Shown: positions 1 through 7,528, counted from the stretch's first letter. The stretch is DNA of 42,588 nt from an uncultured Clostridia bacterium (GCA_944367415.1 CALVWN010000006.1:1-42588), one strand, 5' to 3'. The notes: generated by a model from the letters alone, not told the origin. Made by a program: numbers and translations.

Positions 1-378
1 CTTGGTCGTGGAGACGTTGACGTTGGAAAAGAGGTAAATCGCATCGTCGCAGAGCGCCATGATGCTCTTTCCGCCGCTCGACTCGGTGACTTCGAGGACG
101 CGCAGCACCGTCGCCCCGACGAGATAGATGCGGTTGTTGGAGAGAACGGTGAACGTCTTGCGCGTGCCGCGATAGGCGAGCAGCGTCTCCCCCGCACAGC
201 GGATATCCGTCGTCAGCGCGGGCAGCGTTCCCTCGAGCGTCTCCCCCTCCGCGCACACGAACGCGCCGCCCTCTTCGCGGAAATGATCGAGCTGCAGCCC
301 TGAGAGGCGCCCCTCCCCCGCACGCATGGAGGACGCGTCGAAATGCAAGAGATACCGCCCGGCATCCGGAACGCTCAT
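1..378 (-). CDS. Phage tail-side structural protein, N-terminal fragment (cut by window edge)
   Basis: 126 codons are visible with no stop before the window edge. The ATG at 378 lies in an ATGA overlap with the stop of the preceding connector gene, so translation is probably coupled. The visible part is beta-strand rich, with short repeated hydrophobic blades around LLAYRGT, RIYLVGAT and AIYLFSN, which recalls propeller-like tail hub or accessory proteins. In P22-like phages the gene after the gp4-type connector encodes the gp10 tail hub, so position suggests a tail-hub or head-closure role. That is inference from gene order; I recognise no diagnostic motif in the fragment. Confidence 0.6.
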   Translation of the reverse strand, partial: MSVPDAGRYLLHFDASSMRAGEGRLSGLQLDHFREEGGAFVCAEGETLEGTLPALTTDIRCAGETLLAYRGTRKTFTVLSNNRIYLVGATVLRVLEVTESSGGKSIMALCDDAIYLFSNVNVSTTK

Positions 379-947
379 ACCCACCTCCTCGCGCCGATCC
401 AGAGCTTTCTGCGGTCAAGCCCCGCGGCGCGCAGCGCGGCGCGGAACTTCTCCTCCCAGACCGCCGCCTCGGCATACCGTCCGCCCGTGAGCAGGTACTC
501 GTATGCCACGCCGTAGGAGAGAAGCCGGCCGGAGATCTTGTCGGAAAACGCCGTCTCTCCGGTGATCTGCGCCCGCGCGGGCACATAGGAATAGACGACC
601 GTCACCTCCCCCGTTGCGTGCGGAAGGAGGATACGCGTGGGCTGCACGGTGTACGCAACGCGTTCCCCGCCCGCGCCGCGCACGTCGAGAACGTCGACGG
701 GCGTCTTGGAGAACCGGGTGAACAGCACGGCACCGTCCGCAGGAAGAAAATTTTCCGCCGCCTTGAGCGGAATGTGATCGAGCGCGACCTCGTTTTCGAC
801 GAGATGATAGCAGCGAAGCAGCTCCGCAGCCTCCCCCTCCGGCTCCGTTCCGGATGCGGCGGCGGTATATGCCTGCTCGATGAGAGGGACGAAGTCCGCC
901 CGCCCAAGCTCCCCGGCAGCGAGGATGAGTACATCTTTGATGAGCAT
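375..947 (-). CDS. Phage head-tail connector/adaptor-like protein
   Basis: 190 aa, preceded by GGGAGGG five bases before the ATG. It lies 16 bp downstream of the capsid gene and overlaps the next tail-side gene by 4 nt. The N-terminus is helical (IKDVLILAAGELGRADF), a beta-rich middle follows, and the C-terminal half is helical and arginine-rich, ending RRWV. Size and position directly after the capsid match head-tail adaptors (P22 gp4-like or HK97 gp6-like), which dock onto the portal ring after packaging. The role is inferred mainly from gene order and length; a different head-completion protein is possible. Confidence 0.55.
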   Translation of the reverse strand: MLIKDVLILAAGELGRADFVPLIEQAYTAAASGTEPEGEAAELLRCYHLVENEVALDHIPLKAAENFLPADGAVLFTRFSKTPVDVLDVRGAGGERVAYTVQPTRILLPHATGEVTVVYSYVPARAQITGETAFSDKISGRLLSYGVAYEYLLTGGRYAEAAVWEEKFRAALRAAGLDRRKLWIGARRWV

Positions 948-963
948 ACCGTCCCTCCCCGTT

Positions 964-2118
964 TTATTCTTCCGAGATGCCCTTGAGCACCGCCTGCCCG
1001 CAGGGGCGACTGCACAGAAGTTCGGCGTACTTGACGAGCGTCGCCGTGTAGACGGGCTTCCCGGGCACCTGCGAGAGGATCCTGCCGTTCTCTCCCTCCA
1101 GCCACTGCCAGTCGCAGAGCTGATGCAGTCGGAAGTCGTCCGTGTTCAGAAGATACATGGTTCCCGAGGGGCAGAATCTGTCCGCGACGACGGGGATGCC
1201 GTTGAAGGTGATCGCCTTGGCACCGCCCGCAAGCTCCACGGAGTCGATCTGACGATATGCGGAAAGCACATGATAGAGTGCGCGCCGCACGCCCCACGAG
1301 CAGACGATAAAGTTGATCCTGCTGCCCGCGCTCTCCTCGACGAGGTCGATCGCCTTCTGGACGGCATTCTCGGTGAGCGTACCGACGGACGTGACCTCGA
1401 CGGGATTGAGCCAGGGGTGGTCGGCGCGGGTGAGCCCGTAGAGCGACGTCGAATCGGAGAAGATGGCGCCGAGGCCCGTGATCTCCATGTCCTTGGAACC
1501 CTGCACATAGATGATGGCGCCCTCCGCGCCGGTGATGGTCGTGCCCGAGAGGGTGATCTTCTTATTCGCGTAGTCCACGCCCGTGACGGTGCGCCCCAGC
1601 GCGACGTCGTCGCCGTCCGCATCCTTCAGATCGACGATCATGCCGACGGCGAAGTTGCGCGCACTGTCCAACGTGTACGTTGTGCCCGAAACGGCGCTGA
1701 CGGTGCCGAGTTTTCCCGACCCGTCGCCGAAAAGCATTCTGCCGAAATTGAACGAGGAGCTTCTGACGAGCTGCTCCATTTCGGTGTTGAGCAGGTCGAT
1801 GAACGCCCCCTCGTCGCTGCGCGACGCGCGCACCGCCTTGTCGCTGATCTCGATCCTGCCGTAGAGATTTTTCAGGGTGGCGGTGAGCTGCGCATAGCCC
1901 CCGCCTCCGGTCGCGGGCAGCGTACCGTCCTCCGTTCCCGCTCCCACGCCGCCGTGTACGCCGTACACGGCGGCCTTTCTCACGTCCTTGCCCCAGACGT
2001 CCGAACTCGTCTGCTCGATGGCGGCGAGCAGCGGGTTCGCCGTCTTGTTGAGTTGTTCCGCCACGGCATCCAGGTAATAGGACTTGAGGACGCCGTCCGC
2101 CGAAGTGGTCGTAACCAT
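964..2118 (-). CDS. Phage major capsid protein
   Basis: 384 aa with a clear SD (GGAGG, seven bases before the ATG). The N-terminal part (KSYYLDAVAEQLNKTANPLL, then an E-loop-like stretch around residues 60-100) and the C-terminal part (FNGIPVVADRFCPSGTMYLLN) are typical of HK97-fold coat proteins. Residues about 135-215 form a beta- and glycine-rich insert (GTVSAVSGTTYTLDSA onwards) that looks like an inserted domain, as seen in some capsid proteins of this fold. It sits between a scaffold-like gene, whose stop is 3 bp upstream, and the connector. The subunit would form the icosahedral shell. Fold family is fairly sure; the exact subfamily is not. Confidence 0.8.
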   Translation of the reverse strand: MVTTTSADGVLKSYYLDAVAEQLNKTANPLLAAIEQTSSDVWGKDVRKAAVYGVHGGVGAGTEDGTLPATGGGGYAQLTATLKNLYGRIEISDKAVRASRSDEGAFIDLLNTEMEQLVRSSSFNFGRMLFGDGSGKLGTVSAVSGTTYTLDSARNFAVGMIVDLKDADGDDVALGRTVTGVDYANKKITLSGTTITGAEGAIIYVQGSKDMEITGLGAIFSDSTSLYGLTRADHPWLNPVEVTSVGTLTENAVQKAIDLVEESAGSRINFIVCSWGVRRALYHVLSAYRQIDSVELAGGAKAITFNGIPVVADRFCPSGTMYLLNTDDFRLHQLCDWQWLEGENGRILSQVPGKPVYTATLVKYAELLCSRPCGQAVLKGISEE

Positions 2119-2121
2119 ACT

Positions 2122-2535
2122 TTAACCTCCGTTCTTTTGATGTTTGAGATAGCCGAGCGCAAGCGCGCCCGCCTGTTTGAGGGTGGTCGCCCTCGTGACG
2201 GGCGCGGTGACGCCCGCGCCCGAACCCGCAAGAAGGGGCACGCCCGAGAGCGATGCGAGGTATTCCCCCACGATGCGTCTGCGCACCTCCTCGTTCCCTC
2301 TGACGGCGTCAAGCAGCGCTTCGTCCGCCGCCCCGTCCCCGGCAGGTTCCCCCGCCTCGGCCGCCGGCTGCTCCCGGCCCGGCTGCTGCGCGGCTGCTTC
2401 AAGAGCCTTCAGGCGTTGACTGCGACGGGTAAATTCCGCCTCCAGCTCCTGATAGGCACGCATGAGGGCTTCCACGTTCTGAAATTTCCCGAGCCCCTGC
2501 CCGGATCTCTCCGTCTTGTTCTCCTCTTCCGTCAT
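2122..2535 (-). CDS. Phage scaffold-like capsid assembly protein
   Basis: 137 aa, charged and helical. The N-terminal half is a likely coiled coil (VEALMRAYQELEAEF and the region after it), the middle is a low-complexity Ala/Gly/Pro/Glu linker, and the C-terminus is a basic helical tail (LGYLKHQKNGG). Its ATG overlaps the portal stop by 4 nt, and its stop lies 3 bp before the capsid start with the capsid SD inside its last codons. A small helical protein between portal and capsid is the normal place and shape for a scaffolding protein, whose basic C-terminal helix contacts the coat. Function is inferred from position and composition; there is no protease motif. Confidence 0.55.
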   Translation of the reverse strand: MTEEENKTERSGQGLGKFQNVEALMRAYQELEAEFTRRSQRLKALEAAAQQPGREQPAAEAGEPAGDGAADEALLDAVRGNEEVRRRIVGEYLASLSGVPLLAGSGAGVTAPVTRATTLKQAGALALGYLKHQKNGG

Positions 2536-4382
2536 ACACTTCCTCCTTTTTCGCGGTGCGACGCAAGGTGGCGCAAGATCCTTGCGCGAACCGCCTCATC
2601 CTTTTCCCCGCCCGAGAGCAGGGCGCGGACGTGTTCGGTGCGGTGCAGCGCGTGATCGTCGTACTCGTCCGCCTCCACGTCCTCCTGCGCCAGCAGGAGA
2701 TTTTCCCGCTCCGCCTTTTTCAGGTGCAGATGGGAAATATCCCTCGCGTTCTCGAACGACCCGAACCCGATCGCCTCCAGCACGCGGTTGCGCGTGTCGT
2801 CCGAGAGCTTTCCCTCCTCGTCCTGCAGCAGCCCGAGCGAGAGGAGCGTGAGGATGTCCTCCTTCTTCTGCTCCGCCGTCCGCTCGTACCCCGGCTCGAA
2901 CTGAACGTCATCCGCCGAGATATCGCTCTGTGAGAACGCAAAGAGCTCGGCATCCCCGCCCGTTCCCGTCATGCGCAGAACGCGCCGCGCGCCGGCGAAC
3001 TGCTTGTAGAGATGCAGGATCTGCTTTCCCGTCTCTCTGACCGCCCGCTCGACGCTCTCCACGCTCATCTGCATCCGGTTGGTGTCCTGGTCGATGAGGA
3101 GCTGCAGACCGGTCGCCGACGTGACGTGCGTCGGGTTGGCGGAATTGCGCGAGATCTCGCTCATGCCCGAGACGAGAATGAACTCGCCCGAGAGCCGCTC
3201 CTCCTCCTTTTCGAACTCCGCGGGGATGCTGCCGCTGTCGAGGAACCCCGGCTTTTCCGAGCCCCTGCGGTAGACGATCACCTTCCCGGGATACAGCCCG
3301 TCCTGCGCAAGTTCCTCCGCATCCACCGAGCCGTCCTCCACCGTCATGACCCCCGTCGAGAGCCGATTCAAAAACTCGTGCTTGCGGTTCCTGACCGCAT
3401 TGTACGCCCGCTGCAGGGGGATCATCCTGTCCACGACGCTCGTTCCGAAAAACGACCCCGCCAGCGCGATGCACGTCTGCCGCACAAAGGGCAGAACGCG
3501 CTCGCCGCGATCCCCGTTGCGGTAGGGAAGACTTCCCTCGTACAACAGTTTGTCAGCCGCCACGATCTCCAGACGCCCGTCGGGATGTTCGCCGTCCGGG
3601 CGGGAATACCGCTCTATGAGAATGACTGCGTCGGCAAGCGCGGGCTTGTCCGCCCCGTCTGCCGGCCGCTTCCAGCCGCTCGCCGCCGAATAGGGCGCGA
3701 ACGGAAAATCGGAGATGGTGCTCCCCGCGATCTCCACGCCGAACTTGTCACGGATATAGGAGACGGGCACCGCCTTGGCGTGGATGATACTGTTCACTTC
3801 CTCCATCCGTTCGGCGGTGAGCGAGTCGGGGTACACCTCGAAGGGCGAGAGCGCGACGACGTTGACGTCCCCCTCCCGCACCGCGTGCCCCGCCGCGTCC
3901 GCGCCGATGACCTTGCCGTCCTCGTAATTCCACACGATCTTGTAAAATGCGGTGCCGCACGTCTCCGACCAGAGCGTTGCGTGCGAAATGATGCCGTCGA
4001 GATCGATGCGGTTCCTCACCGAGCGCAGGATGTTGGAACACAGCCGCGCCGTCTTCATGTCGTCTTCCGCGTCCGAAAACGCGCGCACCTCGAGAGAGGG
4101 ACGCACCTTCGCGAGCCGCGCAAGGCGGGTATCCAGCGTGGGCGCGATATGGTTGAAGCACCTGCGCGACTGCCAGAAAAAGTTTGCCGCCTCCTCTTCC
4201 AGCTCCCCCGCAGGGTTGATGTCGCAGAACTGATTGCCGCTGACGAAGTTCATGTTGAGCTCCCAGCCGCGCTCGAGCGATCTGCGCGCCGCCCGCCGCT
4301 CCTCGAAATCCGCCCGGACGTCCGCGACGAGCGCCTTGACGCGCCGCTCCTCCATCCGCTCCTGCAGTGTATTCTTTGTCAT
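2532..4382 (-). CDS. Phage portal protein (P22-like)
   Basis: 616 aa, in the P22-type portal size class. The N-terminus carries a helical stem leading to WELNMNFVSGNQFCD and the CFNHIAPTLDTRLARLAK segment. Further on are SETCGTAFYKIVWNYEDGK and a crown-like region (GMSEISRNSANPTHVTSATG) followed by helices and a charged C-terminus. These are hallmarks of P22-like portals: a dodecameric ring at one capsid vertex through which the terminase pumps DNA. The ATG overlaps the stop of the preceding small gene (ATGA) and its own stop overlaps the scaffold start, so the head genes are translationally coupled. The reading frame is intact. Confidence 0.85.
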   Translation of the reverse strand: MTKNTLQERMEERRVKALVADVRADFEERRAARRSLERGWELNMNFVSGNQFCDINPAGELEEEAANFFWQSRRCFNHIAPTLDTRLARLAKVRPSLEVRAFSDAEDDMKTARLCSNILRSVRNRIDLDGIISHATLWSETCGTAFYKIVWNYEDGKVIGADAAGHAVREGDVNVVALSPFEVYPDSLTAERMEEVNSIIHAKAVPVSYIRDKFGVEIAGSTISDFPFAPYSAASGWKRPADGADKPALADAVILIERYSRPDGEHPDGRLEIVAADKLLYEGSLPYRNGDRGERVLPFVRQTCIALAGSFFGTSVVDRMIPLQRAYNAVRNRKHEFLNRLSTGVMTVEDGSVDAEELAQDGLYPGKVIVYRRGSEKPGFLDSGSIPAEFEKEEERLSGEFILVSGMSEISRNSANPTHVTSATGLQLLIDQDTNRMQMSVESVERAVRETGKQILHLYKQFAGARRVLRMTGTGGDAELFAFSQSDISADDVQFEPGYERTAEQKKEDILTLLSLGLLQDEEGKLSDDTRNRVLEAIGFGSFENARDISHLHLKKAERENLLLAQEDVEADEYDDHALHRTEHVRALLSGGEKDEAVRARILRHLASHREKGGSV

Positions 4383-4651
4383 GACTTTCCCTCCTTCTCC
4401 TGTTCGGCGAGCGCCGCCTGAAGGCGCGCCCGCTCCGCTTCCAGTTCCTCATCGGAGAGCGCGGAATAATCCGTGCCCTCCAGCAGCAGCCTGACCGCCT
4501 TCAGATCGGGCGGAATATCCTTGTGCGTCTCCCGACGCCGGACGAGCTTGAGTTCCCCGTCCCGCGCGTCGTACTCCTCCGTCACCTCCTCCACCCGAAA
4601 CCCGAGCGCGACCTTGAGTACCGCCTCCTTTACTTCATCCTGCATTGCCAT
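4379..4651 (-). CDS. Small phage protein between terminase and portal
   Basis: 90 aa, charged and helical, starting 21 bp after the terminase stop and ending in an ATGA overlap with the portal. The AAGGAGGGG block lies about 15 bases before this ATG, so spacing is long. A beta-like stretch (VRRRETHKDIPPDL) is followed by KAVRLLLEGTDYSALSDEELEAE. A similar PPDL-plus-helix segment occurs at the C-terminus of small phage proteins near terminases, including some small-subunit-like proteins, but I see no DNA-binding HTH here. It could be a terminase small-subunit remnant or a packaging accessory; I cannot decide. Confidence 0.6.
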   Translation of the reverse strand: MAMQDEVKEAVLKVALGFRVEEVTEEYDARDGELKLVRRRETHKDIPPDLKAVRLLLEGTDYSALSDEELEAERARLQAALAEQEKEGKS

Positions 4652-4672
4652 GTGCCCGCAGGCATCCCCTCC

Positions 4673-6124
4673 TTATCGGTGTTTTCCGCCGCGGCGCGCC
4701 CTCAGAAGCGAGCGGATGCGCCGCTCCTTGTCGCGCGCAATGACGCCGGGGAGCACCTCCTCCTTCGTGCCGCGCGGACGGCTCATGAGAAAATACCGCA
4801 GCTCGTCCATCGCATGGTCGTCCCGCTTGACGGGCATATCGCCGCTCCCCCAGAAATAACTCTTGAACTCGCGGATCATGTTGACGCACCCCGAAAACAC
4901 ATACAGATCGGGCAGCCCGTTGTCGCGGCGCAAGTAGCTCTTGACGCGCTCGATGCCCGAAAAGACGTCCTTCTCGACGCGCATGTCGGCAAAGATCCCG
5001 CGCTCTTCGAACAGCTCCGCGACCGACTTTTCGGCGGCGAGCGTGCGCTGTCCCGCGGCGGAATCGATGAGCGCCTCCACCCGTCCGCGCCCGTCGCGCT
5101 TCCACCCGAGCGCGTCCGCAAGGCGCAAAATGGCGGCAGCGTGGTAGTCGATATCGCGCCCCGCCGCATAGTGCTCGGCGACGACGTAGACGTTCCCGTC
5201 AAAGTCGACCGCGTAAAAATGTGCCGAGAGCGGGTTTTTGAGGCCCGGGTCGATGGCGATGCCCGCCTGCCAGGACGCGGGCACGGGGAACGGCTCGATG
5301 ACGTGAACGCGCTCGTCGAATTCGGAGTAGACAAGCCCCTCCCGCGCGGCAAACCTGCCATAGCGCCTGCTCTCGAGCGTCGCCGCGTCCATCGTCGCCG
5401 TGAGCATGGCGATCTCCTTTTTGGAGAGGTAGGGATTGTCCGCCCACTCCATGAACTCGTACCACACCTCGGGGTTGCCGCCGCGGTTGAGGTAGATCTC
5501 CTCGTACACGAAGGTCAGCCCCTTCAAAGGGGTCATCGTCCCGAAGATATCCCCCTCGCGGTCAATGACGCGCATGAGGCACTCCTCGTAGATGTCGCGG
5601 GGCGGCTCCTCATCGAACCAGACAAAGTCGAGCGAACTGCCCTGAAAGCGCTCCCTGCCCTGGTCGCAGCTCTTGAAGCCGATGACGCTCGTGCCGCCGA
5701 ACACATTTTTGACGACGATCTGGTCGACGATGCCCGCCGCGGGGTTGTCCTTTCTGCCGCTCACCATCACGATATCGGCGATCTGATCGGGCCGCAGGTA
5801 GTAGAGGATCTTCTTCTGCGCGACGTCGCGCTGCACCTGCAGGGTGGGCGACACCACCCAGCCGAACACGTTCCTGCGGTTTTTGCGGTAGGGATGGTTG
5901 CCGCGCGCCATCCACACCGCCTCCACGGCGCCGCACTCCGTCTTTCCCGAACGGTTGCCGCCGAACACCCAGCGATTGCGCTTTCTGCACTTATGAAAGG
6001 CGAGCTGCTTTTTGTGCTTTTTCCTGCCCGTATTGTATGCCGCAAGATGATCCGCCGCCCGCCGCGCCGCGATCTCCCGCTCCACGGCGCGCAGTTTCAG
6101 CGATAATTCGTTTTCATTCGTCAA
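4673..6124 (-). CDS. Phage terminase large subunit
   Basis: 483 aa. This is the ATP-driven packaging motor and nuclease. Walker A is GGNRSGKT (residues 55-62) and Walker B with the catalytic glutamate is LDFVWFDEE (about 165-173). The C-terminal RNase H-like nuclease begins with GIAIDPGLKNP (about 290) and continues to the acidic RDDHAMDELRYFLMS region. The start is TTG at 6124, chosen because no in-frame ATG precedes Walker A and a strong GGAGGGGGAGAG site sits just upstream. It opens the structural block with small gene, portal, scaffold and capsid downstream. The gene is intact, and both active sites look complete. Confidence 0.9.
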   Translation of the reverse strand: MTNENELSLKLRAVEREIAARRAADHLAAYNTGRKKHKKQLAFHKCRKRNRWVFGGNRSGKTECGAVEAVWMARGNHPYRKNRRNVFGWVVSPTLQVQRDVAQKKILYYLRPDQIADIVMVSGRKDNPAAGIVDQIVVKNVFGGTSVIGFKSCDQGRERFQGSSLDFVWFDEEPPRDIYEECLMRVIDREGDIFGTMTPLKGLTFVYEEIYLNRGGNPEVWYEFMEWADNPYLSKKEIAMLTATMDAATLESRRYGRFAAREGLVYSEFDERVHVIEPFPVPASWQAGIAIDPGLKNPLSAHFYAVDFDGNVYVVAEHYAAGRDIDYHAAAILRLADALGWKRDGRGRVEALIDSAAGQRTLAAEKSVAELFEERGIFADMRVEKDVFSGIERVKSYLRRDNGLPDLYVFSGCVNMIREFKSYFWGSGDMPVKRDDHAMDELRYFLMSRPRGTKEEVLPGVIARDKERRIRSLLRARRGGKHR

Positions 6125-6125
6125 A

Positions 6126-6137
6126 ACTCTCCCCCTC
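6126..6137 (-). promoter_or_regulatory. Ribosome binding site deciding the TTG start of the terminase gene
   Basis: Read on the minus strand, a purine run GGAGGGGGAGAG ends a few bases before TTG at 6124. The next in-frame ATG is beyond Walker A, so this SD fixes the unusual TTG initiation. Confidence 0.7.
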
Positions 6138-6151
6138 CCGCACCCCGGAAC

Positions 6152-6166
6152 GCGCTACCATAGCGC
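6152..6166. promoter_or_regulatory. Dyad upstream of the envelope gene at 6169
   Basis: GCGCTA-CCA-TAGCGC, a 6-bp perfect inverted repeat ending 2 bases before the ATG at 6169. It lies in the 44-bp gap between two divergent genes and includes a weak -10-like TACCAT (6156-6161). Operator or RNA hairpin function is inference. Confidence 0.35.
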
Positions 6167-6168
6167 TT

Positions 6169-6840
6169 ATGAAACGATTGATCTTTCTCCTCCTGCTGCT
6201 GGCGGCGCTCTGCGGCGCGGGGGGCAGATGTGCTGCCGCCGCCGAGGGGCAGGGCGAATACGCCGTCGCCGTCGGAGACGTGTGGTTCTATACCGCCGCA
6301 GACGAGAGCGCCGCGCTCTTTCTGCTGCCCGAGACCTACTATGTGCGCGTGCTCGACCGGGGCGAGACGTTCTGCACGGTGGAATACCAGCAGGACGACG
6401 CGCCCTACAAAAAGCTCCTCGGCTACTGCCGCACGGACGCGCTCACCTTCGTGGACTTCGTTCCCGTGCGCCCCTATCTGCGCAAGCAGATCACGGTGAC
6501 CTTTTCTCTGCCCGACGGCGGAGAACTCGGCACCCCCTCGCTGACCACCTGGGAGCGCACCTACGTCTACTACGGCGACCGCTACGAGGGCGACCAACTC
6601 TATCTGTATGTCCTGTGCGACGGCACCTTCGGCTACATCCCCGCCGACGCCCCGCCCGAATACGAGCACAACGTCGACTACCTGCAGGATACCTCCGCCG
6701 AAGCGGAGCCGCCCGCCGCCCCTTCCTCCTTCGGAACGGTGCAGATCGTCGTCATCGTCCTCGCCTGCGTCGCCGCCGTCGCGGTCGCCGTCATTTTGCT
6801 GCGCGGCAAGCGCCCGCCCCGCGAACAGCAGGAATTCTGA
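6169..6840 (+). CDS. Membrane-anchored envelope protein with SH3-like domain
   Basis: 223 aa. It has a Sec signal peptide (KRLIFLLLLLAALCGAGG, ending near AAA), an SH3-like beta domain (YAVAVGDVWFYTAADESA through KKLLGYCRTDAL, about residues 28-90), a second beta-rich segment with aromatic-rich WERTYVYYGDRYEGD, an Ala/Pro linker, one C-terminal membrane helix (about 187-208) and a basic cytoplasmic tail. It would be exported and anchored, facing the envelope. No good SD is visible before ATG 6169. It lies on the opposite strand between the phage regulator and the terminase, and its last 163 bases overlap the regulator frame antisense. It resembles the larger protein at 7606 in its overall plan. 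Ligand and role are unknown. Confidence 0.8.
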   Translation: MKRLIFLLLLLAALCGAGGRCAAAAEGQGEYAVAVGDVWFYTAADESAALFLLPETYYVRVLDRGETFCTVEYQQDDAPYKKLLGYCRTDALTFVDFVPVRPYLRKQITVTFSLPDGGELGTPSLTTWERTYVYYGDRYEGDQLYLYVLCDGTFGYIPADAPPEYEHNVDYLQDTSAEAEPPAAPSSFGTVQIVVIVLACVAAVAVAVILLRGKRPPREQQEF

Positions 6841-7349
6841 ACGCCCCCGAACACCAGCCCGCACCGCTCCCGCCGCGCCGTCACGGCGCTCTCCCGCCCG
6901 TCGCAGATGGCGCGCAGGAGCTTTGCGAAGGGCGCGTATCCCGCAAACGCCTCCGCATACGCCTGCTGCGTCCACCCCAGCGCGGCAAATTCGCCCGCCG
7001 CCTTGCGCAAAAGCGCGCTCTGCCGACGGAAATACGTCCGCTCCGAACAGGGCACGACGTGCCCGCCGTACGCGCGCAGCATCTTTTTGCGGCGAAAATA
7101 CCGGTACTCGAGCAAAAACAGCTCCTCCCCGGAACACTGCGCCAAAAACGCGTCCGCCGCCTCCTTGACGCGCAGCAGCCGCAGCCGCACGGCAAGCTCC
7201 TCCGTCACCCGCTCCATCTCCTCGAGCGCCCCGCGGCGCGAACGGAAGGAGAGAAGGGCACGGTTCTCCGCCGCAACGCCCGCCGCCTCCGCAAGCGACG
7301 CAAGGTGCGGGTATGCGTACAGAATGACTTTGACATATTCGTAAGCCAT
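6678..7349 (-). CDS. Phage-type HTH regulator (sigma region 4/ArpU-like), 3' end overlapping a convergent gene
   Basis: 223 codons as read. Start chosen at ATG 7349 (MAYEYVKVILYAYP) because AAGGAGG lies six bases upstream; an in-frame ATG at 7415 overlaps the promoter -10 and has no SD. Residues about 75-125 (ELFLLEYRYFRRKKML, then CSERTYFRRQSALLRKAA) look like a sigma-70 region 4 type helix-turn-helix, as in ArpU/RinA-like late-gene activators of Firmicutes prophages, which usually stand just upstream of the terminase. After about residue 165 the sequence becomes low-complexity Thr/Ala/Arg and is antisense to the 6169 gene, so the natural stop seems to be missing. Assignment to the ArpU class is tentative. 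Confidence 0.55.
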   Translation of the reverse strand: MAYEYVKVILYAYPHLASLAEAAGVAAENRALLSFRSRRGALEEMERVTEELAVRLRLLRVKEAADAFLAQCSGEELFLLEYRYFRRKKMLRAYGGHVVPCSERTYFRRQSALLRKAAGEFAALGWTQQAYAEAFAGYAPFAKLLRAICDGRESAVTARRERCGLVFGGVQNSCCSRGGRLPRSKMTATATAATQARTMTTICTVPKEEGAAGGSASAEVSCR

Positions 7350-7389
7350 CGGTGCCTCCTTCCTCGTCCGCGCCCCGGCGAACGAAATC

Positions 7390-7403
7390 CGAACATTTGT
7401 TTG
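7390..7403. promoter_or_regulatory. LexA (SOS) box-like site
   Basis: CGAAC-ATTT-GTTTG closely matches the Bacillus-type LexA operator CGAAC-N4-GTTCG, with one core mismatch (GTTT for GTTC). It lies just downstream of the -10 (7411-7416) of the phage regulator, where a bound repressor would block transcription. Confidence 0.45.
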
Positions 7404-7410
7404 TATTTTT

Positions 7411-7416
7411 ATCATA
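7411..7416 (-). promoter_or_regulatory. Extended -10 promoter element for the phage regulator
   Basis: On the minus strand, TGG-TATGAT forms an extended -10 without a good -35 at 17 bp. Transcription would begin near 7404 and run through the LexA-like box into the regulator at 7349. Confidence 0.4.
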
Positions 7417-7426
7417 CCATTGAATG

Positions 7427-7452
7427 TTGACAGACGTCTGCCTGTATGTCAA
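7427..7452. repeat. Inverted repeat TTGACA-N14-TGTCAA
   Basis: TTGACA (7427-7432) and TGTCAA (7447-7452) flank 14 bases that include the 10-bp palindrome CAGACGTCTG (7431-7440). It lies directly upstream of the regulator -10 and may be an operator for a phage repressor or activator; inference only. Confidence 0.35.
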
Positions 7453-7494
7453 AAAATTTTCCGAAAAAGATATGATTTTTTTCGGGAAAATCGG

Positions 7495-7528
7495 GGGGCG
7501 GCGCCGCGCGAACGCGCGGCGCCGCCCC
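7495..7528. repeat. Perfect 16-bp inverted repeat with 2-nt loop
   Basis: GGGGCGGCGCCGCGCG (7495-7510), AA, then the exact reverse complement (7513-7528). There is no adjacent T-run on either strand, so it is not a standard intrinsic terminator. It lies between the divergent promoters of the phage regulator and the 7606 gene. Confidence 0.6.

Noticed and set aside
880-2655. Long open frame on the plus strand over the phage capsid, scaffold and portal genes
   Set aside because: It is antisense to genes with clear families, SDs and overlapping starts; long antisense frames are expected at this GC content.
6872-6890. Terminator after the envelope gene (GCGCCG-TCA-CGGCGC)
   Set aside because: The stem is 6 bp with no T-run and lies within the coding part of the convergent regulator.
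7349-7415. Upstream ATG (7415) for the phage regulator
   Set aside because: It lies in the -10 box and has no SD, whereas ATG 7349 has AAGGAGG at ideal spacing.
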